Origin: Nymphaea colorata
Taxonomy: Eukaryota; Streptophyta; Magnoliopsida; Nymphaeales; Nymphaeaceae
Direction of reading: 5' to 3'
Length of the DNA stretch: 64,000 nucleotides
Assembly: GCF_008831285.2 (NCBI RefSeq)
Contig: NC_045138.2
Coordinates: forward strand, 14,024,571-14,088,570
Positions 11,801 through 24,000 of the stretch are shown here, in pieces. The notes beneath the pieces are model-generated. The model was not told where the DNA came from, made no database searches, and saw only the letters and a program-made list of their open reading frames with translations. The position numbers and the translations under genes are program-made. Every line of letters begins with the position of its first letter. Positions within the stretch are counted from its first letter, which is position 1.

Positions 11801-14800
11801 ACTAATTACTGCAAATACTGTTTTGTCCATTCTGGCTGTCGATTACCCTGTTGAGAAGGTTGCTTGTTATGTCTCGGATGATGGTGCAGCCATGCTTACA
11901 TTTGAAGCACTTTCTGAAACATCTGAGTTTGCTAGAAAATGGGTCCCTTTCTGCAAAAAATTCAACATCGAACCTCGGGCTCCAGAATGGTACTTTGCTC
12001 AGAAAATTGATTATCTTAAGGACAAAATTCATCCAGATTTTATCCGCGAACGACGTGCAATGAAGGTATGTCTTTTTGCTGTATTACATATTTATTACTC
12101 TTAAGATTTTGTCCGCCATCCGATAAGTAAGTTAATTTCAGATGACATAAGTCTGTGAAGCTAAGTCACACGGGTACATGTGATCTGCCCAAGTACCCGT
12201 GTTGGTATGCATGTATGGCAACATGGGTACATCATATAGGAGTATGGTTGTATTTAAAACTCAAAAGTTTATATTTTCAAACATAATTTTTTTCTTTAAT
12301 TTTGATATTCCTTTCTTTTCTATTTCCCTTCCACCAAGATTCTCCATTTTCCTCTCATCTTTCTTTAATTTTGAGAATTCTTGTGGATTATTATATATAT
12401 AATGTATATAATTACACATACACTCTGCCGTACCCCCGTACCCAAATTTTTTAAAATCGCTGTTCCTGTGCCCTATCCATGTGACTTAGTGGTGAAGTAA
12501 TTCATTTAGTTGTATTTAAGATTAGGTCTTTATGTTGCATTACTTGGACAGTGGTTGAGCATGTATAGTGTTAATTGGCTTGCTTCTGGCTGAAGAAAAT
12601 ATGAGAATTTGAACTGTAGTTCAAACTTCAAACTTTTTGCATGGTGGGTATCTTGCATATCATCCTTTTCTAAACACATTTGAAGGCTTGAAGTACTTCC
12701 TCAATTAGTAGTCTTTGCTCTTTTGGCTTGTCAGTGTGTAGATACTGTTAATCCCAGAAGTAAAGTTGTGTCAGCATTTTGTTTGTTTTTCAGAGAGAAT
12801 ATGAGGAGTTTAAGGTTCGCATAAATGGGCTAGTTGCACAAGCACAGAAGGTCCCTGAAGAGGGTTGGACCATGCAAGACGGGACTCCATGGCCTGGAAA
12901 CAATGTACGGGATCATCCAGGAATGATACAGGTAAGAGTTTGCCACAGTTGGTAGTTGGTTCAGGAAAAGTATGTCTTATATCTGATTTCTTATTATATG
13001 TGAATCATTGGGTGTATCCTAGTCAGGTTGCCCTTCACAATTATGTTACTCTAAACGAGTGTCTCATTCTTTTTTGTCTTACAAATATATAGATTTTCTT
13101 CACTTTGTCTGAAGGTCTTGCACATGCTATAGCTGTATATCGCACTTCAACTGAAGTTTATATCTATATATGTATAATAATCTTCTGCTCCGACTTTTAG
13201 CTGCCTGTCCATGTTTCTTGTCTCTTCCAAATGATTTTAATGGGATGGCTGCACTAGAGTTGGCATAATTTATAATATCCGAGTTGTTTATTCTGGATTT
13301 TTATGTTGGTTTGGATTGAAAATCTTTGATTAAGCTTATGCCATAGAGATATGTTGCTACTACGTCTCTTTGGTTCATGTTACTGCATGCTACAGGTTTT
13401 AGGTGAACCAGTTTCTTGATTGGTTCTGATGTTGGATGTACTGTCACTTAAGGATTAACCTGTTTTATGACCTTCATAGGACTCGAGTCACCTGATGTTG
13501 ATTGCCTGACAGGTTTTTCTTGGGCCTGATGGTGTGCTTGATGTGGAGGGTTGTGAGCTACCCCGCTTAGTGTATGTTTCTCGTGAGAAAAGACCTGGAT
13601 TTGATCATCACAAGAAAGCTGGTGCTATGAACGCTCTTGTAAGTAACACTTCCTTATCTGGACTTTGTGCAGCTACTGGATCAAATGCACTTACTGAATT
13701 GTTTTTTGTGACTCAAGGTGCGAGTGTCTGCCGTTCTCTCAAATGCACCCTATCTTCTTAATGTCGATTGTGATCACTACATAAACAACAGCAAAGCTCT
13801 GCGAGAAGCCATGTGCTTCATGATGGATCCTACGTCTGGTCACAAAGTGTGCTATGTGCAATTTCCTCAAAGATTTGATGGGATTGATCGTCATGACAGA
13901 TATGCAAATAGAAATATCGTTTTCTTTGATGTATGTCATAGAATTCTTGTTTGTACAATGATGTGACCTTTATTGTTTCTTGGAGTTTAACCCTTTCATC
14001 CCGTATATCTTTAACAGATTAACATGAAAGGTTTGGATGGCATTCAAGGGCCAATATATGTCGGAACAGGCTGCGTCTTCAGAAGGCGAGCCCTTTATGG
14101 ATACAATGCTCCCGTAAGAGAGAAACCTCCAGGAAAGACGTGCAACTGTTGGCCAAAGTGGTGCTGCTTATGTTGTGGCGCAAGACGAAAGAACAGGAAA
14201 GCAAAGACTAAGGAGAAGAAGAACAAAAAGTTGAAGACAAGAGAGGCTTCTTCGCAGATACATGCATTAGATGATAGTGGGGATGGACTTGAAGGTGATG
14301 CTTCTTGTATACTGTAAAGTCTAAATTCTAATGTAATTATATGCAGGAAACAAGGATCATTTTTAACATACGAAGAATTTCAGATTGTTGTTTAGTGTGT
14401 CGATGACTGACGGCAAGTATTCTTTGATTCTTCTATTTCCTCTTCAGCAAGCAGTGGTGTCAAAAATTCCCTATTACCTCAGACGAAGCTGGAGAAAAGG
14501 TTTGGACAATCACCTGTTTTTGTAGCATCAACTCTCAGGGAAAACGGTGGAACAATCCATGCTGCTGATAGTGCGTCACTTCTGAAAGAAGCCATTCATG
14601 TTATAAGCTGTGGCTATGAAGACAAAACAGAATGGGGAAAAGAGGTGAACAAGTCTTGCTTGCAGTTTACCCGTTCTGAATTTGTTGACCTTACCTGGCC
14701 TTTATGTTAATGTAGCAAAGCTTTGTCTCTTTTGGCAGGTTGGCTGGATATATGGCTCTGTAACTGAGGATATTTTGACCGGGTTCAAGATGCACTGCCA

Positions 14801-15787
14801 TGGTTGGCGCTCTGTCTACTGCATGCCCAAACGACCAGCATTTAAGGGGTCTGCTCCCATCAACCTCTCCGACCGTCTTCACCAAGTTTTGCGGTGGGCA
14901 CTTGGTTCTGTAGAGATTCTTTTAAGCAAGCATTGTCCAATCTGGTACGGCTATGGAGGTGGCCTAAAGTGGCTCGAGAGATTTTCCTATATCAACTCTG
15001 TCGTTTATCCATTGACTGCTGTGCCACTGGTTGCATACTGTACATTGCCAGCAATTTGCCTTCTGTCTGGGAAATTCATCGTTCCTGAGGTATACTAAAC
15101 CCAATATATGCCCAATTCGTAAAACTGTCTTATATTCGGTTCTTTGTTGCTTGTTCTTCTATTACTGATGCCTGCCCATGTCCTTTTATGCTACAGATTA
15201 GCAACTACGCGAGCATCATATTTATCGCACTATTTGTGTGTATTATAGCAACTGGTGTGCTTGAGATGCAGTGGGGTAAAGTCGGCATTGATGACTGGTG
15301 GAGAAACGAGCAGTTTTGGGTGATTGGTGGTGTTTCTGCTCATCTCTTTGCTCTTTTCCAAGGCCTGCTGAAAGTGCTCGCAGGAGTCGATACTAGTTTC
15401 ACGGTTACATCAAAGAGTGGGGATGATGGTGAATTCTCAGAGCTCTACGTTTTCAAGTGGACATCACTGTTAATTGCTCCATTGACGCTACTGATCATCA
15501 ACATAATTGGTGTTGTCTCGGGGATAGCCAACGCCATCAACAATGGTTACGACTCATGGGGTCCCCTCTTTGGGAAGTTCTTCTTTGCCTTCTGGGTCAT
15601 TGTTCATCTCTATCCATTCCTCAAAGGCTTGATGGGCAAGCAGAACAGAACGCCAACCATAATAATTGTTTGGTCTATTCTCCTGGCCTCGATTTTTTCA
15701 CTTGTATGGGTACGAGTCAATCCATTTGTGAGCAAATCAACTGGACCTGTACTAGAACTCTGTGGGTTGGACTGTGATTATAGCTAA
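8649..15787 (+). CDS. CESA: Cellulose synthase A catalytic subunit, CESA6-like clade (14 exons, complete)
   Basis: Catalytic subunit of the plasma-membrane cellulose synthase complex, which polymerises UDP-glucose into beta-1,4-glucan. Exons: 8649-8729, 9752-9947, 10335-10552, 10651-10753, 10838-11021, 11348-11614, 11720-12065, 12794-12931, 13513-13638, 13718-13930, 14018-14294, 14448-14644, 14739-15089, 15197-15787. All have GT/AG borders and they total 3288 nt, giving 1095 aa, the usual family length. The N-terminal zinc finger has four Cys pairs (39/42, 58/61, 66/69, 81/84). Two membrane helices lie near 285-303 and 309-329. The catalytic signature is DDG 403-405, DCD 570-572, TED 791-793 and QVLRW 831-835. 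A Lys-rich class-specific region spans about 660-700, and further membrane helices run from about 868 to the end. The N-terminus beginning [12 protein letters not shown] and the Cys-rich stretch near 665-677 match the CESA2/5/6/9 group, which acts in primary walls; that role is family knowledge. The start codon has no in-frame upstream ATG nearby. No catalytic residue is missing. Confidence 0.97.
8751..8815 (+). repeat. (CT)n/(CA)n microsatellite in CESA intron 1
   Basis: CT-rich repeats pass into a CA run just after the first splice donor at 8730. Intron 1 (8730-9751) is long and pyrimidine-rich throughout, as is common for first introns of strongly expressed plant genes. Confidence 0.85.
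12161..12489. mobile_element. MITE-like element with inverted termini in CESA intron 7
   Basis: The left end reads CTAAGTCACACGGGTA. The reverse complement of the right end reads CTAAGTCACATGGATA, so the termini match at 14 of 16 positions over a 329-bp element without coding capacity. The flanks are CTGTGAAG on the left and TGGTGAAG on the right, a possible 8-bp target duplication with two differences. An 8-bp duplication would suggest a hAT-type origin. The element lies wholly inside the intron between exons ending at 12065 and starting at 12794, so the coding sequence is undisturbed. Confidence 0.6.
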
Positions 15788-18094
15788 GCTACAGCTCTGC
15801 GTTGGATGGGACGATTATGGGGCATGTGGGGAGCCTGCAGAAGAATGCTACTTCCTCAGGATGCTGAATTGACCAATGGTTTATTTTTTATCATAAGCCG
15901 TGTGCTGACTGAAGGGAGCCATGGAGACCTTTGTAGATAAAAAAAAAAAAAAAAATCTGGTCTGCCATATTTTTTATGATTACCCGCTGTTTATCCATTC
16001 TTTCCATGCATACGTGTTAAAATCTCTTTTCATTTTTCAAATTTTTATCTTCCTGTTATTGTTGGTTTCAGGGGAGTATGTATTCAAAAGAGTTGTTGGA
16101 CTAGATAAAACTTGTGTCGGACCATGTCATTTTTCCCCCTTCCACTGAAGGGGTGGCTTATATCTATTTCATGATCTCTGTTTTGATTCGATGGTATTTT
16201 TCTGCTCCGCATGTTTGATCCAAAGTAATTCCCTGCCGACTTTATCGAAAGTGACGGGATTGCCAAATTGCATGAGGCCCTACAAGATGCCCAAACGCAA
16301 ACAACAGGGTTGCAAGTGGTTCAGATCTGATTCGAGGATTTTCACAGTTCTTTTAGTGTTTCGAATCTATTCCTAACTTGGCAAGGCCAGATCCGATCTG
16401 TTTGAGAGAAATTGGAAGGTAGATCTCCTTTTACGGCAGATATCTGATATGGCTTCTGACCCATTCTCTGGCCAAATAATAAAAAAGAATGACAAGGTTA
16501 CCCATCATATGCTTTTGGTAGAGAACACTGAGCAGTTTTGTTTGGTATTTCAGACACTGCACTAATATCAGCTTGCCCGTCAAGTATGTGGACCTGAAGT
16601 CTCATGGTGCAAAGACCTACATTGTTCCCAACATGATTATCGATCCAAAGATTATGAGCAAATGGAGCTTAATGTGATCTATAGATTTTGAATCAGACGG
16701 TTCGGTTGAGAATGAATCTAATTCGTAGCCTTTTCTAGGGTAGGAAGATTAGAATTTTTGTCCAAAGTTTGGCCTTACAAGTTTGGGAAGATATCATCAT
16801 TTTCCACATGATTTTGTGCATCTCTAGCCAAGTCCCGAAACATACTACTTTATTGATCATTCGTGATTTTAGTTTCCGTCTTGTATCAGAATCTGAGAAA
16901 GTCGACGCATATCACCGGTTCTAAAAAATGTAAATGAATTTTTTAATCAATATAATATTGATATATCGATGTGTATCGGCCACCAGCCTCATACCAGCCG
17001 AATTCTAGGGGGTCCATATCGGCCTCCACACGGCTATTTGCCAAAGTACATCGAAATTGACAACAAAGGCTCGAGTTGCTAGTCGCAGGAATTCCCGCTT
17101 GCTAGAATGGCCTTACAAACATATGTTCAGTCCAAAGATTGAAGGAATTGGAGCATATACTTACACGAATCTCGAACAATGGACCAGAACCTTCCAGTTT
17201 TGAATGTTGGCCGATAAGTTTTTTATTCTACGATAAAGAATCAGTCAGCCGCAAGATTTCTGCCGCCCCCCTTCTTTTTTCCCCCTTTAAGTAGCTGGCC
17301 TATCGCAAAGAAGACCGGCCACATGCTTTCTCTCACGCTCTCCTTCCCTCATTTCTCTCTCTTCCCCTATTCTTTGGCGGTAAAGCCAATACGACTGCAA
17401 ATGAAACATGCGGCTTCATACCTGTGCATTATTAAAAATTTAAACATCTAGCGTATCCTGTGATCTGTCGCCGAAGGATGCTGAAAACCAACGTAGGAGC
17501 ACATTGTTCTTCGTCTTACCATTATTGCGGATCCATCACCTTACCCCAACGTAAACAATATAATATCCATCATCTCCGGCGACTGTGAAGCACAATCCAA
17601 GTAGCGTCAAGAACCTCCTGCACGACCACTAGATGGCCTTTTACGTCATTTAGATCATTACATTCACACGGTTCGTGCAATAAGAGGATGCCTCTTCGGA
17701 TTCACGATCTCTCCTTTCCAACGTTGGCGGGGTGACGCCCCTAAAGAGGAAGTGTCCAAGGAGGAAGTGCATGAATTCAAGAAATGGAATCAACTATTAA
17801 AGCTGTCATTTAATCTAGTAGGTTAGATCACTGATCAACAAGAAAGATACGAGTAAGAAAAACACTAAAAACTTTTTACATTAACATTTGCCGCAAAAAC
17901 GAGTACACTGGATACAAAAATAATGTGGAAAAGATATATTGCCTTAAAAACTAGTTGACAACGGCCCTGCAGATTCTATTACATGGTATAAGAATCCCGT
18001 AACATTTACCTACACTCTTCTAATACATAATAAATACATGATGCCTATCTCAGGACTTGTTACTGCAGCCTGGGGGTCGAAAAAAAGAAAAATT
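15788..18094. other. 3' flank of CESA and convergent intergenic region
   Basis: This holds the CESA 3' UTR (extent unknown; a poly-A tract is at 15941) and the 3' UTR side of the helicase gene, which converges from the right. Between them I see no complete gene. A short exon-like open stretch at 16554-16677 is listed separately. Around 16940-17040 there is wording such as GTATCGGCC and CATATCGGCC that resembles degraded repeat DNA. Confidence 0.6.
16554..16677 (+). other. Orphan exon-like open stretch, unidentified
   Basis: A pyrimidine-rich TTTCAG at 16548-16553 looks like a splice acceptor. It is followed by an open frame (codons from 16555) ending in TGA at 16675-16677. The roughly 40 codons read like real protein, including the segments LPVKYVDLKSHG and TYIVPNMIIDP. 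There is no ATG at its head and no partner exon was found nearby. I do not recognise the family. It could be the last exon of a relic gene, a captured gene fragment, or chance. Confidence 0.3.
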
Positions 18095-21000
18095 TTAATC
18101 ATCAAAACCACCGTAATCTTCATCGATGGTACCATCATCAGCATCCGCCTCGTAAACTGCAGCATCCATTTCAGTCTCTTCTTTATAGCCTGCAGCCAGA
18201 TCCACTACAGGCCTTTTAAGAATTTCCTTGCTGTCTTCATCCGAATATCCTACTCTCTCCGCAGACGTCCTCATAGACTTTAAGTTCGCTTCACTGAAAA
18301 ATGAAGAGTAGGGTTTCGACACCTGGGAGAAAAAAAAAGGAAAACCAACAACCTCGTAAATCCCAACAAATGAATAAAGTAGATTCAAACTTTCAAGTGC
18401 TAGAAACATGATATTTCCAGTCTTTCAGTTGACAATGATGGACATCTACTTTCCTTGATTCCAGAATAGCACAAGATTCAACAATTTCCACAGACATAAC
18501 AATACACCAGAACAAGTGGTACACATTAGTTCGTATCTGAACAAATGAAAGCACAATCCATCAGGTGTGCTTGGTCCTAGCTTTAGGAATCTCCCATGCA
18601 CTAACCCGACTGTAAAACCATCCATAACACATACACCATTTTCCACAAACTTGAAATTATAGGCATCATCTAGTCCACAAGTTGCATAATCAAGTGTTGC
18701 CAGTCAACTGTAAACTGCACTAGTGGAGTGGATGATGACAACATTATTAGACCCAATCAATTGGTCATTTCTGCTTTTTTTGAGCTTTTCATAACCCCAT
18801 TAACATGCTAAGATTTCATAAACAAGTTTATATAAAACAATTTCTAAATTTACCAATGAAATGCTCTCTCGTTAGGATAGAGAATTATCAAATCAACCAA
18901 AAAATAAGTACATAACTTTACAACTTCGGCAATTGTAGATTTGAAAAGAGAGAGTTGGACTCTAGAGATCAAACTTTGGGTAAAATGGCTATTAAACCAT
19001 TTCATTCCATCGCAATCAGGTGGATGAAACCAACCAACAAGCCACTATAATGTCAACCCATGCAGAGCAAAGCTGTCCGTTGATTAGAGCAGCCATTCGT
19101 CCCATACCTTAAAATAACATTTTCTTTCTTTAGCATTTTCCACAAGGCCGTGCCAATGCTTGTCGTGTGCTAGTGTAGATGCGGAGCCAACCACCTACCA
19201 ATCCTCACAACGTTAGCTATTACATAGAGAAATATAACCCCTTGCACAAAAAAAGTTACACAAAGATACCAGGATTGATGATCTCGCTCTTGTAATTCCC
19301 ACATTCATCCGCCGGAAGTCAGCTACAAAACCAATCCTTTTTTCAGTGTTGGAACGCACACATGAAAAAATTGCTACATCCTTTTCTCGCCCCTAACCAA
19401 CATCAGAACATTTAAAACTTACAACACTTTACAATCACATTGATAACTCCAGCTCAAATACCAGCAAAAAAGACTTACCTGGAAACCATCTACTGTATTT
19501 ACATCTATTAACTGACCAGCCTGTGCTCCAAGTTCAGCACGAAAGCGCTCACGAATAAGTTTCACTTGGTGTCTATAAGGAGAAATGACTGCTATTTGGG
19601 AACTCGAGTTGAGTTCAGGATATCTGGAGACCAAATTATGAAACATAAGGAGGATAAATTCCACTTCTTCAATGTTTACCCATGAGCCACTTCCAGAGGG
19701 CTGGGACTCAATGCCATCTATATCAAAAAAACAAAATGGCCCAAAGCAACGGTACACATGCCATGCACGCATTGTACCAAGTAGAACATTGGGGCCATCA
19801 TCCAAGGATTCAGCATAAAATTCTTTTGATGGAAAGCTTCGTATCTGCACATACAATCAAAATTACAAATCACAACTATGAACTTCACTTGTTGAAGTCT
19901 AGCTGCAGGAGTTAGTTCAACCTCAGGGTGCATGCGATACTGGGTCTTTAGCATATGCACCGGATAGCCAGCCAGCTGAAATCTTTTAAATAGGCTCATC
20001 CCATACCTGGCAGGTGCAGAACATAGCTTCCTTATATAGATCATAAGACAAAAGAATACCATAAGAAAAATAGCATTGAGAGGACATTATGTTCACCCAA
20101 ATCTCTCAGCAGTCGAAGAAATCACAGTGGCAGGCAACTGAAGGGGGTCACCAACCTGAGTTAACATAGTGGTGGAATCCATGGATAAGTAACTTCACCA
20201 ACTCAAGCAACAGAATCAACACATATCTCAACTTAATAGCACAATTCAAATTCCATTCAACTGTAGTCCCATTAGCAACAGTAGATAAATTAATCTCATA
20301 AAATATCCAGTAGAAGAATCTTCTGCAAATCAGAAAAAACTCCAACTGAACATTATAGAGAAAAGAATTGTTACGTATTGAAATCTCTAGAAGAAACATT
20401 AGTTAAATCCAAGAACAGAAATGTAAATATGGCCATCTCCATGAAATAACTGCCATTCCCTATTAAAGCAAGTCAGCAGCTGACAAGTAGAGGCTGAATG
20501 TGCAGGAAAAACTTGATACTTTAGCAACAGAAAATGGAGCACCCCAACCTTTTACTAGAAAGTATTAGTATAGAATCACCTTTATGCTATGTATCACTGT
20601 ATTAGAAGTATGGATCATTGAGGTGCAAACATTAAACACTATTTCTAGGAGCAATGAACCATGGTATGTTTGAGACATTAACTTGGAAAAGAAGGGAAAT
20701 TTTGGCACAATAACTCAAAAAACCCAAACCAGCCAACACCCCCTCCCCCCACCCTTTTTTTTTCTTTTTTGGAAAAAGAAAGTGACACAAAGAAGATCTC
20801 CACATTATTCCCTTGCAAATTCCAGAATTAGATAGCAACCCAAAGAAGAAAAGTCATCAACCATAATTCTTCAAATATTGATGTCCATTTGGATGTCTCT
20901 TCTTGTGATTTCTCGTGGGAGGCAAAAATCAATAGAAAAGAATATATGATGAAGGCCATGGTAATTCTAGAAGTTAACCAAGCAAGATATACACAAACAG

Positions 21001-24000
21001 AATTAGGAGTTGAATAAAGGCTTCACATGTGCAAAAACAAGATCGCATGATGCTAAGAGGTGGTTTCTCCTATTCTAGACTTCCGAATGTCTAAAGCACA
21101 AGGGCACTCACAAAGGTCCATGATCTTGCATATTTTAGGTTGATAATGATACTGACAGCTTATCTACTGAGACAGATACCAGGAACAATACACGACAACA
21201 TGGCCTCTTCACACCTCAAAATCATATTATATTCCTCAGGTAAGTATCAGGCTATGCATCCATAAAGGGAGTTCAACTGTAAAGACCAAGAGAAATGAGA
21301 TACATAGTTCCCCCCTTGCAAGGCAACCCATGTAATCAACATGCAAATGTACCATAGCTAATCTACATCCTAGACTTCCTAATTAACATTATGTAGTTGA
21401 ATCTGGTGCCTTTTGCATAATTTGAGCAAGTTAATCTAATCATGCATCGCCTTCTAAAGAAATTCTCCAACATGTCTTCAGTAGATAAAGATCCTTAAGC
21501 AGTTTCCTCGAAATGATGTGCTTGATTGAAGTCTGTAACAAACCTTAACCTAGATGGCTAGAATGGTTGGACGCTTCTTGGTTTTTAAATCAGTTTACTA
21601 CAGTAGGTGATATGCTAGATGAGGTAACCCAAGGTACATATTTGGTCTCTCAACCAATTGAAAAGCAAAAGCCTTTGACTTGCTTACCTGAAGAGGTTGG
21701 TACATTCACAGTATGTAGGAGGGGCACCTTTATGACTAACAAACCATAGAAGGACACATGCATGTCCATTTGATGTTTCTGCCTAAACCAGATACTAGCC
21801 ATTGCAATTGCAAGAGAGATTGTTTACAATGGATGTTTGCAGTTAAACTTCTTCAGTGTTCAAACATTATGGCAAGTTGCATTCTTCACAGGAAGTGTAA
21901 CAAACATATTTGCGTTAAATGCAAATTTAGTGATTCAAAAGCTAATAAGGATTTACATGTAAAGAAGAGCCAAAAAGCCAGACAATGTACCAGAAACAAC
22001 TGCTTGCATCCATGAGCCAATGGTATAAGAGTTGCTGGTTCTACCTGAAATACAACACAAACAGAATATTAAATATACAGTTGGCATGAGACGTATAGAA
22101 ACCAGAAAAGATTGTTGCTTACAGCTTGAGCAGCTTCATCAATGACAACAACATCAAATATACGGTTCATTCGACTGAAAAGGCCTGATCCGCTAAAACT
22201 TAAGGTTGAGAAAACCTGCAATTCAAAGAACTATTAAGACAACCATTACTTCATTTGACACAACAAAACACTGGTCCTTTATCAGATTATGCTTCAAGAT
22301 GCACCCTAATTTTTGAACTTTTGACTTCCAACTTGAAAGTTTTAAGCTAATTGTCCACCCAGATGTACACAGCTCTTGTTGGCAACAATCACATGGTACA
22401 GGAAAGGACAAATTAGCACTTTCGCTGTTTCTAGAAAAGAAAGATATATTTTTTTTTACAGATTAGCTGATTCATCAACTATTAAAGCACTTAAGTCTCT
22501 GAGAAGCATTTTATACAATGGCTGATTCATCAATTATTGAAGCACGTATATGATCCCGCTGCAATGATGAAGGACCCATATTTTTTCCTGCACCACCTGT
22601 TGAAAAATCCATACTTGCAAGCCTTTGATCCACCTGCCAGCATGAAAAGACGCAGATAATTGGATACCACAACTAATGGAATAATCAGTTCCATTTGCTG
22701 TCTTTTTATGGTCAAAATACATACCAGGTAATCCATTGAGACTGCTTGAATAGAATGGTGAGGATTCAAACCAATTCTGACAATTTTTGGATGATACTGA
22801 TGGCTATTTTCGTCCACAATACCTGCAACACAGTTCAACACATCACAGAGATTAGTAGATTTCAGAAACAAAAAGGCTTTAAGTTTCAACACATAAGTTC
22901 TTAATATCCAATTGTTAGGTTGACATAACCTCAAAGACATGAAGCACCTGTGTTCAACAAGCGGACAACAATCTCATCTAGTGCAGAATTTGATGGAGCA
23001 CATACCAACACATGGGCACGGTATTTTCGCTTGCTAGCAACAACTTCAGGTTTCTGTGAGAAAATTAACAAAGAAACTAAAATCCATAAGGGAAACAGTT
23101 TCATTTTCAACTTATGTCTAACAAAACCAGCATACAAACAATGAGCTACTTATCTGGTATAAACTTACTAATTCATTTCCTGTTAATGGAAAGAAACCAT
23201 CATCACCATCTTCTGGCATGATTGCATCTCTTGGATTTGTTCCAGTTAACCATGGTGATGCTTTCACCCAATTGACATATCTATGAAAGAAAACAAGCCA
23301 ATTGACATATCTATGAAAGAAAAACAACTCAGGAAAATATTGCATAAATGAACCGATTGAGACTTGCTTCAAAGTAAAAAAAAAAAAAGGTTAAATGACT
23401 TTAAGATGACAAGCAAATGCAAAGAAGAGAATATCATATTTAATGAATATGGCACCACATATTTATCATGAGTCATGATCCACAAACCATACCACATTAC
23501 TCATGGACAGTATGTTGAGGAACAAAGGAAAAAAAAGTGAAGCCGGTTCAGTAAGAACTACGAGGGCAAGCTAACATAAATTGTTGCTTTTCTGACCAGA
23601 CCGGGCATCCATTTCTTAAGCGCAAAGTGATGGAAATCAACTTTAACAAAATAACTACAGTAAAAATATGGTGAACTTTCATTCAGAACATGAAATTGAT
23701 CAAATAAAACTGCAAGAAATGTCAAGAATAAACAGTAGAGTTGGGCATACTTGTCTGTGAAAGACAATACTGGTCTGCTCTGTAAAGCAAATGACACGCC
23801 CCTGCATAAAATAATAGACAACAGCAATTAAAGAGCAAATCAGATTTACATTGATGAATTAGAGCTTTTTCAACTAATCCATGCATATCAATGGTATCTC
23901 AGAAACTAAAGTTAATGAACTAGTTGAACATTGTCTAGCTCTGAAGAATGTAAATTTGAGCCAAAAGCTGGAAAACAGAAACAGTTCCAATTGGTTTAAC

